This document shows, piece after piece, positions 63,880-64,000 of a stretch of DNA of 64,000 bases. The notes beneath the pieces were generated by a model. The model searched no databases. It saw only the letters and a program-made list of their open reading frames with translations, and was not told the origin of the DNA. The stretch comes from Chitinophaga sp. (GTDB taxonomy: Bacteria; Bacteroidota; Bacteroidia; Chitinophagales; Chitinophagaceae): assembly GCF_017745275.1 (NCBI RefSeq), contig NZ_JAGHZS010000005.1:62001-126000 (forward strand), read 5' to 3'. Both the position numbers and the translations under genes were made by a program. The stretch's first letter is position 1. Each line of letters begins with the position of its first letter.

Positions 63880-64000
63880 ATGATGAAGAATATACAACGA
63901 TCTATATATAGTATGCTGATAGGTGCCGCCCTGGTGGGAATGGGATCCTGCACAAAAGATTTTGAGGAAATAAACAAGCCTTATAAGCAGGCCGATGAAC
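63880..64000 (+). CDS. SusD/RagB-family lipoprotein, cut by the window end
   Basis: The first 40 codons are visible. A lipoprotein signal (lipobox GMGSC, Cys24) is followed by TKDFEEINKPYKQAD, which fits the start of SusD/RagB nutrient-binding proteins. It begins 15 bases behind the SusC gene, the usual pair. Two ATG codons in tandem can serve as start. Confidence 0.85.
   Translation, partial: MMKNIQRSIYSMLIGAALVGMGSCTKDFEEINKPYKQADE

Noticed and set aside
1..64000. tRNA or rRNA genes
   Set aside because: I saw no cloverleaf with conserved TΨC and anticodon arms, and no 16S, 23S or 5S sequence. Short tRNAs could be missed by eye.

Overview
The window reads as a chromosomal segment of a Bacteroidota bacterium of the Chitinophaga type (family Chitinophagaceae). 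The evidence is a SusC/SusD pair behind an ECF sigma and FecR anti-sigma pair, an outer-membrane-barrel TonB receptor, Bacteroidota-only families (DUF4294, DUF5723, the ribosomal protein bL38/DUF4295), bacillithiol genes, and promoter-like TAnnTTTG boxes. GC content looks moderate and even. I saw no rRNA, tRNA, CRISPR array, prophage or transposase gene, so this appears to be core chromosome with some accessory catabolic islands.

Layout. 1-2.4 kb: a DUF4878-type lipoprotein, a PhoH-like ATPase and purE, all on the minus strand. 2.6-5.7 kb: a soluble five-PAS histidine kinase and its CheY-like partner. 5.7-12.4 kb: a minus-strand operon thrA-thrB-thrC-TPR lipoprotein-rpe, preceded by a threonine/isoleucine-rich leader peptide and small hairpins, which looks like a transcription attenuator. 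13-15.4 kb: homogentisate dioxygenase and 4-hydroxyphenylpyruvate dioxygenase for tyrosine breakdown. 16-22 kb: an L,D-transpeptidase-type protein and a sugar or alcohol dehydrogenase cluster (small subunit plus two tandem GMC flavoproteins). 22-30 kb: GH35 beta-galactosidase, CBS protein, TonB receptor, a second aspartate kinase, fbp. 30-36.7 kb: CAP lipoprotein, ABC ATPase, BstA-like DinB protein, Nudix hydrolase, folC, DUF5723 protein, TonB-like protein. 36.8-42.2 kb: MFS transporter, AraC regulator, radical SAM protein, arginase-family hydrolase. 42.4-45.4 kb: ccmE and ccmF. 45.5-51.3 kb: alpha/beta hydrolase, DUF4294, bshB1, class-A-like serine hydrolase, a 41-residue membrane protein, ahpC-ahpD. 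51.5-58 kb: rpmB, rpmG, bL38, ftsY, a JmjC/cupin-like oxygenase, rimO, DEAD-box helicase. 58-64 kb: ECF sigma, FecR, SusC with STN domain, and the start of SusD.

Two signals stand out. The first is the thr leader peptide and hairpins. The second is a family of intergenic elements made of a 7-base repeat (AAAGCNN) leading into a long inverted repeat. Four strong copies lie at about 22.1, 24.1, 24.8 and 39.1 kb, and weaker relatives at 48.6, 52.4 and 56.1 kb. The paired arms differ between copies but stay complementary within each copy. None of this could be checked against a database here.
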